Notes under the pieces: generated by a model
Told to the model about the DNA's origin: nothing
Database searches by the model: none
Seen by the model: the letters and a program-made list of their open reading frames with translations, nothing else
Made by a program: the position numbers and the translations under genes
Source: a virus
Direction: 5' to 3' (one strand)
Length of the DNA: 62,649 bases
IMG/VR virus record: IMGVR_UViG_3300034101_000324
Location: 1-62,649 of that record
Part shown: positions 14,205 to 22,175 of the stretch, one piece after another
Numbering within the stretch: position 1 is the first letter of the stretch
Layout of the letters: the number at the start of each line of letters is the position of its first letter

Positions 14205-14243
14205 TTAGAACGGGAATTCCAACTGTTCGGGTTCAGCGCACAT
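14205..14243 (-). CDS. 12-aa peptide MCAEPEQLEFPF
   Basis: A tiny frame with a strong GGAGG site 6 nt before ATG 14243 and TAA just before the terminator. The ending EQLEFPF loosely resembles the QLxLF-type sliding-clamp-binding motif. Translation is suggested only by the ribosome site and position; it could equally be fortuitous. Confidence 0.32.
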   Translation of the reverse strand: MCAEPEQLEFPF

Positions 14244-14296
14244 GGCAACCTCCGTTGAAGTTATAGATGAGGGGCGGCTCGCGCCGCCCCCCGTAG

Positions 14297-14313
14297 TCCT
14301 GACAGTGTCAGGA
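14297..14313. promoter_or_regulatory. Palindrome TCCTGAC-AGT-GTCAGGA, site 11
   Basis: A perfect copy at the end of gene 14308-15135. On the minus strand its TCCTGA supplies the final Ser codon and the TGA stop. Confidence 0.85.
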
Positions 14314-15135
14314 ACCCGCCCGATCAGCCGCCGCGATGATTTCATCGGCCAGAGCAGGATCAAACGCCGCCTCCAACATGATGGAACAAAGTGCCGTCCA
14401 TTGACCCTCAGACACCACCGAATCGTCGCCGTTGTCCTTGGCATATCGCGCGCGCTTCTTGGTTCCCGCCTTGTGCAGACCGTTGAGCAGATCGGCGAAA
14501 TCCTGTTTCGCACCACCCGCACGACCCGACGCATCGGCTTTCCAACCGCGAGACAACGCCTGATCAACATCATTGTTGATCCAGTCGCGCATACCCTGAC
14601 CCTTGCCATCCGGCCGCTCACCAACCGCCGTGCCGCGCATCCAAGCCTTGACACCGTTCGGCTTTTCAGCAACCGACGCGAGAGTCTTGAGATCGACGCC
14701 TAGCGCGAATGCCGCCGTGAAAGTGTGATTCACAGGCAAAGCAGACTCGACCGGTGTCCACTTTTTAGCCAGGCGAGACCACACGCGAACCGGCAGATAC
14801 TTGTCGTCGTCGCCCACCTTGTGCACCTCGACCGAATAGTGCGCGCGAGTCTTGGCCGAATCGGTAGCCATGGTCTTGAGCACCGCGTGCAACGCCTTAC
14901 CGATTTCGGACTCACGATCGAACCGCTCGACCCCGTCGCGCTTGATCACCGGAACACCCGCCGCGAGGCAGAGCGCCGCGAAATCAGACTGAAACGACTC
15001 GGTGTCGACCGACGTAGAAATCTGAACGTCGATAGCCTTGACCGCGACCGCCTCAGCCTTGGCGAGAATATCGGCAGCCATTGACGGGTTGACCGACTTC
15101 GAGACCGCGACAGCAACTTTGTTTGACTTAGCCAT
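14308..15135 (-). CDS. Hypothetical protein in its own promoter-terminator unit, 275 aa
   Basis: A 275-aa soluble protein, not recognised. It starts MAKSNKVAVAVSKSVNP and has a charged, helical N-terminus; a central segment (YLPVRVWSRLAKKW), a Gly/Lys-rich stretch (GERPDGKGQGMRDW) and an acidic C-terminus follow. ATG at 15135 is preferred over the longer frame to 15195, which includes palindrome site 12 in the leader. It is essentially the only gene between a strong promoter and a strong terminator, next to the origin-like region. That suggests a highly expressed early protein, perhaps a DNA-binding or regulatory factor (inference). Confidence 0.72.
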   Translation of the reverse strand: MAKSNKVAVAVSKSVNPSMAADILAKAEAVAVKAIDVQISTSVDTESFQSDFAALCLAAGVPVIKRDGVERFDRESEIGKALHAVLKTMATDSAKTRAHYSVEVHKVGDDDKYLPVRVWSRLAKKWTPVESALPVNHTFTAAFALGVDLKTLASVAEKPNGVKAWMRGTAVGERPDGKGQGMRDWINNDVDQALSRGWKADASGRAGGAKQDFADLLNGLHKAGTKKRARYAKDNGDDSVVSEGQWTALCSIMLEAAFDPALADEIIAAADRAGS

Positions 15136-15164
15136 GATATGTATAACTCCACTAGATGATGTAT

Positions 15165-15181
15165 TCCTGACATTGTCAGGA
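15165..15181. promoter_or_regulatory. Palindrome TCCTGAC-ATT-GTCAGGA, site 12
   Basis: A perfect copy at about +23 to +39 from the predicted start of the promoter at 15211-15239, and 29 nt before the ATG of gene 14308-15135. Confidence 0.87.
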
Positions 15182-15210
15182 GTCAGCGAGAACACCCCGC
15201 CGACGATTCT

Positions 15211-15239
15211 ATTATACCACTTCTGTTATACTTTGTCCA
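15211..15239 (-). promoter_or_regulatory. Sigma-70 type promoter P1 (leftward)
   Basis: On the minus strand, -35 TGGACA (15239-15234), a 17-nt spacer and -10 TATAAT (15216-15211), with extended TGGTATAAT. The predicted start is near 15204. It drives gene 14308-15135. Confidence 0.82.
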
Positions 15240-15554
15240 GTCGACGGCAGGCAGACGCAGCGGATTTTTGGGCGCGTAAACTCAAGCCCATTACGTCGTC
15301 TAGGGTTTAGCAAAATCAAACTCAAGCCCACACAATGTGCAAATCGTTGGCGTTGTCACCCCACCGTACCGCCACCCTCCGCGCTGCGTTTAACTTCCCG
15401 TCAGCGAACTAATACACTCGAACTCTCACAAATCCTCACTACATTTCCAAAACTCGGCTAGGCAGACCCCACCCCCTCGTATACAGAACCCCCCCGGTAT
15501 CTCGTTTGGTACCATGCTGTTTTTTTATATATTTATTTTGTACTATCCACACCC
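15240..15554. other. Divergent intergenic region upstream of terminase genes
   Basis: A 315-bp non-coding stretch between the leftward and rightward blocks. AAACTCAAGCCCA is directly repeated at 15278-15290 and 15318-15330. A C-rich tract is followed by a T/A-rich tract (about 15520-15540) just before the first late gene. The A+T-rich end could hold a weak late promoter, but no good -35/-10 pair is visible. A packaging recognition site would be expected here or in the next gene; none can be shown. Confidence 0.5.
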
Positions 15555-16124
15555 ATGACTGATACGGCGCTTGTTCCAGAGATCGACGAGAACATCCCGC
15601 TGCCCGCTAACGCGGCTGAAGCCTTGCCTGAATTGTCTGCCGAGGCAGAGATCCAGATGCGGGCCCGCACCATAAAGTTGATCTCAGATTTAACAGGTAT
15701 ACCCCTTGTCCCAACTGAGCAGGACAAGGACGAAGCCGAGAAGTTGGCTCGTCAGATGATCGAAGATCCTAAGAAGCGCATTGAGTTTAGTAAGTATCCG
15801 AACGAAACAATGGCATGGCTAGCCGGTATGGTGCAGCAAAGCAACTGTTCGCTCGTAGATGACCTTTCTGAATACAAAAATTACGTGATTAATAGGCTTG
15901 TTTCTGAGATTGAAACGACAGCCGATGCCAAAATTCGTGTGCAAGCCCTCACAAAGCTTGGCGAAGTAGACGGTGTGGACGCATTTAAGAAGCGTACAGA
16001 GACCACACACATTATTAAGCCCATCGAAGAGGTCGAAAAAGAGCTTTTGTCGGTACTAGAAGGCATTGAATACAAGGTTTTGGAAGATAAAACCGAAATA
16101 CCCGTGCAGAATCAATGCAATTAA
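15555..16124 (+). CDS. terS: Probable terminase small subunit
   Basis: A 189-aa acidic, helical protein immediately upstream of the large terminase and overlapping it by 10 bp, the usual place of the DNA-recognition small subunit. The C-terminus contains HIIKPIEEVEKELLSVLEGIEYKVL, counted here as residues 150-174, which could form the oligomerisation or large-subunit contact. No clear HTH is seen. There is no Shine-Dalgarno sequence before ATG 15555, only an A/T-rich tract, so translation may be from a short or nearly leaderless transcript. Confidence 0.65.
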   Translation: MTDTALVPEIDENIPLPANAAEALPELSAEAEIQMRARTIKLISDLTGIPLVPTEQDKDEAEKLARQMIEDPKKRIEFSKYPNETMAWLAGMVQQSNCSLVDDLSEYKNYVINRLVSEIETTADAKIRVQALTKLGEVDGVDAFKKRTETTHIIKPIEEVEKELLSVLEGIEYKVLEDKTEIPVQNQCN

Positions 16125-17623
16125 CTGCTGAAAATCTGCAAAAGCTGAAGCTGGCGCTGCCAAATATGCCGGATAAGGACAAACGGCGTGTGGCGGAGCT
16201 ACTAAAACAGTATCAGAACCAGATAACGCAGAAATTAGGTAAGGATTCGTTCTTAGATTTCATTAATCACGTCTATCCGGGGTACAAAGTAGGTCCCCAC
16301 CACCGCAAATTAGCTCGGATTTTCGAGGAGATTGCGGCAGGTAAGAAGAAACGTGTGATCGTGAACATCGCTCCCCGTCACGGTAAGAGCGAGATGATCA
16401 GCTACCTAGCGCCAGCGTGGTTTTTGGGGAAATACCCGCATAAAAAGGTCATTATGGCGTCTCACACCGCCGACCTCGCCGTTAATTTCGGCAGACGTGT
16501 GCGTAACTTAGTGGGGGCGGAGAATTACCGTGACATCTTTCCTAATGTCGAACTTCAAGCAGACTCTAAAAGTGCTAGCCGTTGGGGTACTAACTTTAAT
16601 GGCGAGTATTTTGCTATCGGTGTTGGCGGTGCTCTGGCTGGTCGTGGTGCTGATCTCTTTATTATTGACGATCCTCATTCCGAGCAAGAGGCTAAGCAAG
16701 GCCGCGCAGACGTATTTGAACCGGCGTGGGAGTGGTTCCAGTCGGGCCCTGTACAACGACTGATGCCGGGTGGCGCGATCATCGTGGTGATGACGCGATG
16801 GAGTAAGCAGGATCTGACCGGGAAGATTGTTGACCACATGACCCGCGAAGAAGAGGCGGATCAGTGGGAAGTGGTGGAATTTCCCGCCATTTTGAATGAT
16901 AACCCCCTCTGGCCTGAGTTCTGGGGTATTGATGAGTTGCTGGCTAAAAAGGCCAGTATGGATGTGCGGTATTGGCAAGCCCAGTACATGCAACAGCCCA
17001 CGTCCGAAGAAGGTGCGCTTATCAAGCGCGAGTGGTGGCAGACATGGTCGGCTGAAAGTCCTCCGCCATGTGAACACATCATTATGTCGCTCGACACCGC
17101 GCAAGAGAAATCCAATCGGTCGGACTACAACGCCCTCCTCACATGGGGTGTCTTCTTTAATGAAGAGGTCAAGAACTACAACATTATTCTGCTCAACAGT
17201 ATCCGCGAGCGACTTGAGTTTCCGGAGCTAAAAGAGCTTGTTCTTGAGCAGTACAAAGAGTGGAACCCAGACACATTTATTGTTGAGAAGAAGTCCAACG
17301 GCGCGGCTCTTTATCAGGAGATGCGGCGTATGGGCGTGCCCATATCCGAGTTCACGCCGGGTAAAGGGCAGGACAAGATATCGCGTGTAAATGCAGTATC
17401 CGATCTGTTCTCTTCCGGTATAGTCTGGGTGCCTGATCGACGTTGGGCTTGGGAAGTCGTGGAGGAATGCAATGATTTCCCATCCGGCACCCACGATGAC
17501 TTGGTGGACGCCACCACCCTAGCCCTCCTCCGATTCAGGCAAGGCGGGTTCATTAGGCTCCCATCCGACGAGCCGGAACCAACTAAGTGGTTTAAGAGCC
17601 ACAAGCGCGAAGGCTATTACTAG
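16115..17623 (+). CDS. terL: Terminase large subunit
   Basis: The 502-aa DNA-packaging motor. The ATPase domain has an atypical Walker A, A86-PRHGKSE93, and Walker B, L181-FIIDD186, followed by the coupling-motif region VVMTRWS near 223-231. The C-terminal RNase H-like nuclease has D327 (MSLDTAQEKS), E391 (FIVEKKSNG) and the D461-D462 pair (GTHDDLVDA). It cuts concatemeric DNA and drives it into the prohead through the portal encoded next. It overlaps the small subunit gene by 10 bp. Confidence 0.95.
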   Translation: MQLTAENLQKLKLALPNMPDKDKRRVAELLKQYQNQITQKLGKDSFLDFINHVYPGYKVGPHHRKLARIFEEIAAGKKKRVIVNIAPRHGKSEMISYLAPAWFLGKYPHKKVIMASHTADLAVNFGRRVRNLVGAENYRDIFPNVELQADSKSASRWGTNFNGEYFAIGVGGALAGRGADLFIIDDPHSEQEAKQGRADVFEPAWEWFQSGPVQRLMPGGAIIVVMTRWSKQDLTGKIVDHMTREEEADQWEVVEFPAILNDNPLWPEFWGIDELLAKKASMDVRYWQAQYMQQPTSEEGALIKREWWQTWSAESPPPCEHIIMSLDTAQEKSNRSDYNALLTWGVFFNEEVKNYNIILLNSIRERLEFPELKELVLEQYKEWNPDTFIVEKKSNGAALYQEMRRMGVPISEFTPGKGQDKISRVNAVSDLFSSGIVWVPDRRWAWEVVEECNDFPSGTHDDLVDATTLALLRFRQGGFIRLPSDEPEPTKWFKSHKREGYY

Positions 17624-17633
17624 GAGAATTTAG

Positions 17634-20174
17634 ATGGCCGTCGATAAAAGTTTGATGCAGGCCCCTCTGGGATTGGAAGCTCTCGCGGCTGAAGAGCCTG
17701 CGATTGAGATCATGGTTGAAGACCCGGAGAGCATGTCTATCGGTATTGATGGCATGGTCATTGAGATGGTCAAAGACGAGCCTCGTGCAGAGGATCATGA
17801 CGCCAACCTCGCGGAATATATGGGCGAGAACGAGTTGCAGAGCTTGGCTTCTGAACTCATCGGAGACTATGAGCAGGATCTTGCTTCACGCAAGGACTGG
17901 TTGGATACCTACGTCAAAGGTTTGAAAATCCTTGGTATCCGATACGAAGAGCGTACTGAACCGTGGCCGGGTGCGTGTGGTGTGTTCCATCCGCTGCTGA
18001 TGGAGAGCGCAGTCAAGTTCCAGTCCGAGACAATTATTGAGACGTTCCCGGCGATGGGGCCGGTCAAGACCAAGATCATTGGTAAAGAGACACCGGAGAA
18101 AAAAGACTCCGCAACTCGTGTCGCTGATGACATGAATTATCAACTGACTGAGAAGATGAAGGAGTACCGCCCGGAGCATGAGCGCCTGCTACTTTCGCTC
18201 GCCTTGGCAGGTAACGCCTTTAAGAAGGTGTATTTCGACCCGTCACTCGGTCGTCAGACTGCGGTTTACATTCCAGCCGAAGACATCATCGTGCCCTATG
18301 GCGCGGCAAATTTGGACACGGCTGACCGTGTTACGCACCGTATGCGTAAGACCAAGAACGAGGTTAAGAAACTTCAATACGCAGGGTTCTATCGGGATGT
18401 AGATCTTGGTGAGCCGATGCGTGTGATGGACGAGGTGGAGAAGCAGAAGGCTGAAGATCAAGGCTTCAGTGCGTCAATGGACGACCGTTTCCAACTCCTC
18501 GAAATGCACGCCAATATAGAGCTTCCGGGGTATCCAGATGTCGACAAAGATAACAACGAAACGGGAATTGCTTTACCGTACGTCGTCACGATTGAGAAAG
18601 GAACAGGGACAATCCTTGCCATACGCAGGAATTGGCGCGAAGACGATAAGCTTAAAGAAAAGCGACAGCACTTCGTCCACTACGGATACATACCCGGATT
18701 TGGATTTTACTACTTCGGCCTTATTCACCTTATCGGGGGACATAGTAAGGCTGCAACGTCCCTCCTTCGTCAACTCATTGATGCAGGAACTCTCTCAAAC
18801 CTCCCCGGAGGACTTAAGTCTAGAGGATTGCGAATTAAGGGAGACGATACTCCGATTGCGCCGGGAGAGTTCCGAGACGTAGATATTCCGTCAGGCGCGA
18901 TCCGCGACAACATTCTCCCCCTTCCCTATAAAGAGCCAAGTCAAACTCTGGCTACCCTAATGGATCGGGTGGTCGAAGAAGGCCGCAGATTTGCTGCGGT
19001 GTCGGATCTCAAAGTTTCCGATATGTCTTCGCAGGCTCCGGTCGGTACGACACTTGCCGTGCTTGAGCGTGTGCTAAAGGTGATGACGGCGGTGCAGGCT
19101 CGCGTGTACTACGCGATGAAGCAGGAGTTCAAACTCCTTGCCACCATTATTCGTGATAACACCCCGGATGAATATTCGTACGAGCCGGAAGTTGGTGATC
19201 GCAAAGCGAAGAAGGCTGACTACGACGATGTTGATGTCATCCCGGTCAGCGATCCAAATGCGTCGACGATGTCGCAGAAGGTGGTGCAGTACCAAGCCGT
19301 ATTGCAGTTAAGTCAGACCGCGCCGCAACTCTACGATCTTCCGTATCTTCATCGTCAGATGATTGAAGTGCTCGGCATTAAGAACGCAGATAAGTTGGTG
19401 CCGTTGGCCGCTGACGCCAAGCCGCGTGATCCCATCACTGAGAACATGGACGTGATGACGGGCAAGCCCGTGAAGGCGTTTATGTATCAAGATCACGAGG
19501 CGCACATCGCTGTGCACATGGCGCTTGGTCAAGATCCGAAGATTGCCCAGCAGATTGGTCAGAACCCGATGGCACAGCAGATCACGGCTTCGCTTCAGGC
19601 ACACATCATGGAGCACGTGGCGTTCCAGTACCGCCGCGAGATTGAGAAACAGCTTGGCGCGGCGCTCCCGCCCTTGCCGCAAGATGATCGTGAAGAGTAC
19701 GACCTGCCGCCTGAATTTGAGGCGCAGTTGTCGCAGTTGGCAGCAGCCGCTGCCGCACGTGTCCTTCAGAAGGATCAGGCCGAAGCGCAGATGCAACAGG
19801 CCGCACAACAGGCACAAGACCCGCTTGTTCAGATGCAGATGATGGACTTGCAGATCAAACAACTTCAGGCGCAAACCAAGGCGCAGCAGTTGCAGATGGA
19901 GGCCCAGATTCAACAGGCCGAGGTTGCACGCAAACAGCAGAAAGACGTTATGGATGCTGTTACCAAGGCCGACGAGTTGGAGCTTCGCAAAGCAGAGATT
20001 TCTGGTCGTCAGCAGCTTGAGGCAGCGCGTCTCGGCGTGGACATTCAGAAAGACAAAGCCGCTATTTCTGCCAAACAGCAGATTGAAGGCGTACGTCTTG
20101 GCCTAGAAATAGGCAAGGCGCGTGATGAATCAGAAATGAGAAAACAGGTTACACCACCTGCACCAAAGGAGTAA
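17634..20174 (+). CDS. Portal protein
   Basis: An 846-aa protein directly after the large terminase and preceded by TAGGAGAATTTAG. It is long for a portal, as in P22-like and other podovirus-type portals. The conserved portal-like core is visible (WPGACGVFHPLLMESAVKFQ; PAEDIIVPYGA; residues about 100-230). Residues about 650-846 are a Gln/Ala-rich helical extension (QMQQAAQQAQDPLVQMQMMD) consistent with the barrel found in P22-type portals. It forms the dodecameric DNA channel at the capsid vertex and docks the packaging motor. Confidence 0.9.
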   Translation: MAVDKSLMQAPLGLEALAAEEPAIEIMVEDPESMSIGIDGMVIEMVKDEPRAEDHDANLAEYMGENELQSLASELIGDYEQDLASRKDWLDTYVKGLKILGIRYEERTEPWPGACGVFHPLLMESAVKFQSETIIETFPAMGPVKTKIIGKETPEKKDSATRVADDMNYQLTEKMKEYRPEHERLLLSLALAGNAFKKVYFDPSLGRQTAVYIPAEDIIVPYGAANLDTADRVTHRMRKTKNEVKKLQYAGFYRDVDLGEPMRVMDEVEKQKAEDQGFSASMDDRFQLLEMHANIELPGYPDVDKDNNETGIALPYVVTIEKGTGTILAIRRNWREDDKLKEKRQHFVHYGYIPGFGFYYFGLIHLIGGHSKAATSLLRQLIDAGTLSNLPGGLKSRGLRIKGDDTPIAPGEFRDVDIPSGAIRDNILPLPYKEPSQTLATLMDRVVEEGRRFAAVSDLKVSDMSSQAPVGTTLAVLERVLKVMTAVQARVYYAMKQEFKLLATIIRDNTPDEYSYEPEVGDRKAKKADYDDVDVIPVSDPNASTMSQKVVQYQAVLQLSQTAPQLYDLPYLHRQMIEVLGIKNADKLVPLAADAKPRDPITENMDVMTGKPVKAFMYQDHEAHIAVHMALGQDPKIAQQIGQNPMAQQITASLQAHIMEHVAFQYRREIEKQLGAALPPLPQDDREEYDLPPEFEAQLSQLAAAAAARVLQKDQAEAQMQQAAQQAQDPLVQMQMMDLQIKQLQAQTKAQQLQMEAQIQQAEVARKQQKDVMDAVTKADELELRKAEISGRQQLEAARLGVDIQKDKAAISAKQQIEGVRLGLEIGKARDESEMRKQVTPPAPKE

Positions 20175-20177
20175 TGA

Positions 20178-20366
20178 ATGAGTTATTCAAACGCTCTGGA
20201 ATACCTTGAATCAAAACTCAAGGACGAGCGCACATTAATTGTAGAAAACCTCATCCAAGGCAAATTGGACGAAGGTGAATACAAACGCCTATGCGGGGCG
20301 TTACAGGGTCTCGACCTCGCAATGGGATACATCAAAGACCTTGCAAAGCGTATAGAGGAAACATGA
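20178..20366 (+). CDS. Small helical protein, 62 aa
   Basis: A 62-aa all-helical acidic/basic protein (ALEYLESKLKDERTLIVENLI) of unknown function. It follows the portal by 3 nt and overlaps the co-chaperonin start by ATGA, so it is translated as part of the head operon. It may be a minor head-assembly factor. Confidence 0.68.
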   Translation: MSYSNALEYLESKLKDERTLIVENLIQGKLDEGEYKRLCGALQGLDLAMGYIKDLAKRIEET

Positions 20367-20740
20367 GTAATATCGATGTTGAAAGAACGCAAGACGAAGT
20401 TAAGAAAGCTAGCCTACTGCCCGCACCCCGAGGATATCGAATCCTTTGTGCTGTACCGCACGTGGAAGAAGAGTTTGAGGGAGGCATTATTAAGTCCGAC
20501 GACACCAAGCGTGTTGAAGAGCAGACAACTGTAGTTCTGTTCGTCGTCAAGCTAGGCGATCTTTGCTACAAGGACGAGGCACGGTTTCCTACCGGCCCGT
20601 GGTGCAAAGAAGGTGATTTTGTTCTTACCCGTCCGTACACGGGCACTCGCGTGGTCATCCACGGCCGAGAGTTCCGCATCATCAACGACGACAACGTGGA
20701 AGCGGTGGTCGATGACCCCCGTGGAATCCGTCGCGCATAA
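20363..20740 (+). CDS. GroES-like co-chaperonin
   Basis: A 125-aa protein resembling phage GroES-type co-chaperonins. Features are PAPRGYRILCAVP at the start, GGIIKSDDTKRVEEQT as the likely mobile loop, then VVKLGD, GPWCKEGDFVLTRPYTGTRV and FRIINDDNVEAVVDDPRGI. T4 gp31 is the precedent: it replaces host GroES so that GroEL can fold the capsid protein. The start is set at ATG 20363 after GAGGAAAC; a longer frame from 20291 overlaps the preceding gene. It lies just upstream of the scaffold and capsid genes, as expected for a capsid-folding role. Confidence 0.82.
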   Translation: MSNIDVERTQDEVKKASLLPAPRGYRILCAVPHVEEEFEGGIIKSDDTKRVEEQTTVVLFVVKLGDLCYKDEARFPTGPWCKEGDFVLTRPYTGTRVVIHGREFRIINDDNVEAVVDDPRGIRRA

Positions 20741-20750
20741 GGAGTGATTT

Positions 20751-21701
20751 ATGGCTAATGAAGAGTATAAATTTCCGGACGAAGTAGAGGCAAAAACCGA
20801 AGCCGCTCCGGAACCAGAATTCAATATTCAGATTGAAGACGATACCCCGGCTGAAGATCGGGGCCGGACTCCGCTGCCTAAAGAGGTAGTTGACGAGCTA
20901 GACAAGGACGACCTTGAGGAATATTCCGACAAGGTTAAGAAGCGTCTCTCTCAGATGAAGAAAGTCTGGCACGACGAGCGTCGTGAAAAGGAGCGTGCTT
21001 TCCGTGAACGGGAAGAAGCCCTACGGTTTGCTCAGATTCGTGAACAAGAGATTAAACAGCTTAAGAGCCGTCTTGGTAATGGTGAGAAGGCTTACATCCA
21101 CGAAGTTACTAAGTCAGCTAATAACGAGTTAGTATCAGCTAAAGATAAACTTAAGCAGGCATATGAATCCGGAGACCCCGGTCTTATTGCTGATGCTCAA
21201 GAGATGCTGACTGACGCTAAGCTTAAGGTTAAGCAATACGAAAATTTCCGGCCCTCTTTACAAGAAGAGGAATCAGTAGTACAACCAAATCTACAGTACC
21301 AAGTACCTCAAGCATCTCAACCCGTCGCGGACCCAAAAGCCGAGGCGTGGAAAGAAAAAAATGCTTGGTTCGGTACAGACGAGGAGATGACCGCCCTCGC
21401 TTTGGGACTGCACGAAAAATTGGTCCGGTCTGGAGTCGATCCGCGTAGCGACGATTACTACGACCGAGTTAACGCGACGATGAGAAAGCGATTCCCCGAT
21501 TATTTCGAGGATGAGCCAACTCAAACGAGGGAGGCCGAAAAGCCTACTCGCACAAAACCAGCCAACGTAGTGGCTCCGGTCACGCGGTCATCCGCGCCAC
21601 GTCAGATTCGTCTGACGCCGACACAGGTCATGCTTGCTAAAAAGCTTGGTCTGAGTAATGAGCAGTATGCCCGTGAACTTATGAAATTGGAGAGCAACTA
21701 A
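20751..21701 (+). CDS. Scaffold-like protein
   Basis: A 316-aa highly charged protein between portal and capsid genes, the normal place of the scaffolding protein. The N-terminus is acidic and disordered. Residues about 65-170 form long charged helices (RLSQMKKVWHDERREKERAF). The C-terminus is basic (KPTRTKPANVV ... IRLTPTQVMLAKKLGLS), as needed to contact the coat protein. Expected to guide prohead assembly and then exit. Assigned on position and composition. Confidence 0.72.
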   Translation: MANEEYKFPDEVEAKTEAAPEPEFNIQIEDDTPAEDRGRTPLPKEVVDELDKDDLEEYSDKVKKRLSQMKKVWHDERREKERAFREREEALRFAQIREQEIKQLKSRLGNGEKAYIHEVTKSANNELVSAKDKLKQAYESGDPGLIADAQEMLTDAKLKVKQYENFRPSLQEEESVVQPNLQYQVPQASQPVADPKAEAWKEKNAWFGTDEEMTALALGLHEKLVRSGVDPRSDDYYDRVNATMRKRFPDYFEDEPTQTREAEKPTRTKPANVVAPVTRSSAPRQIRLTPTQVMLAKKLGLSNEQYARELMKLESN

Positions 21702-21702
21702 A

Positions 21703-22152
21703 ATGGCTGAAAATAGACTCGCACGCGAACTCGAAAATCGGGAATCAGCGCAGCGCACAAAGACTTGGACTCCTCCCCAAACGCTTCCGGCTCCAAATCC
21801 GCAAGCAGGGTGGGTGTTTAGGTATATCCGGACTAGTACTATGGGTCAGGCCGATCCACAGAATACTTCCGCAAAATTCCGTGAAGGTTGGGAGCCTGTA
21901 AAGGCCGAAGATCATCCGGAGTTGATGCACCACACCGATCCGAATTCCAAATTTAAAGGGAACATCGAAATCGGTGGATTGTTGTTATGTAAGGCACCGG
22001 AAGAGCTAATGAAGCAGCGTGATGATTATTACGCCCAGCAAGCAAAGGCTCAGATCCAGTCCGTAGATAACAACTTCATGAGGCTGAACGATGAGCGTAT
22101 GCCACTCTTCAATGAGAAGAAGACAACGGTCTCGTTCGGTAAGGGTAAATAA
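21703..22152 (+). CDS. Hypothetical head-region protein, 149 aa
   Basis: A 149-aa soluble protein of unknown function, 1 nt after the scaffold-like gene. There is a central aromatic/Gly segment (GWVFRYIRTSTMGQADPQN) and a helical, charged C-terminus. Similar-sized proteins at this place in related phages are uncharacterised head-operon proteins. It is likely a virion or assembly component by position only. Confidence 0.65.
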   Translation: MAENRLARELENRESAQRTKTWTPPQTLPAPNPQAGWVFRYIRTSTMGQADPQNTSAKFREGWEPVKAEDHPELMHHTDPNSKFKGNIEIGGLLLCKAPEELMKQRDDYYAQQAKAQIQSVDNNFMRLNDERMPLFNEKKTTVSFGKGK

Positions 22153-22175
22153 ATTCATCTTTTTTGGAGTAATCA

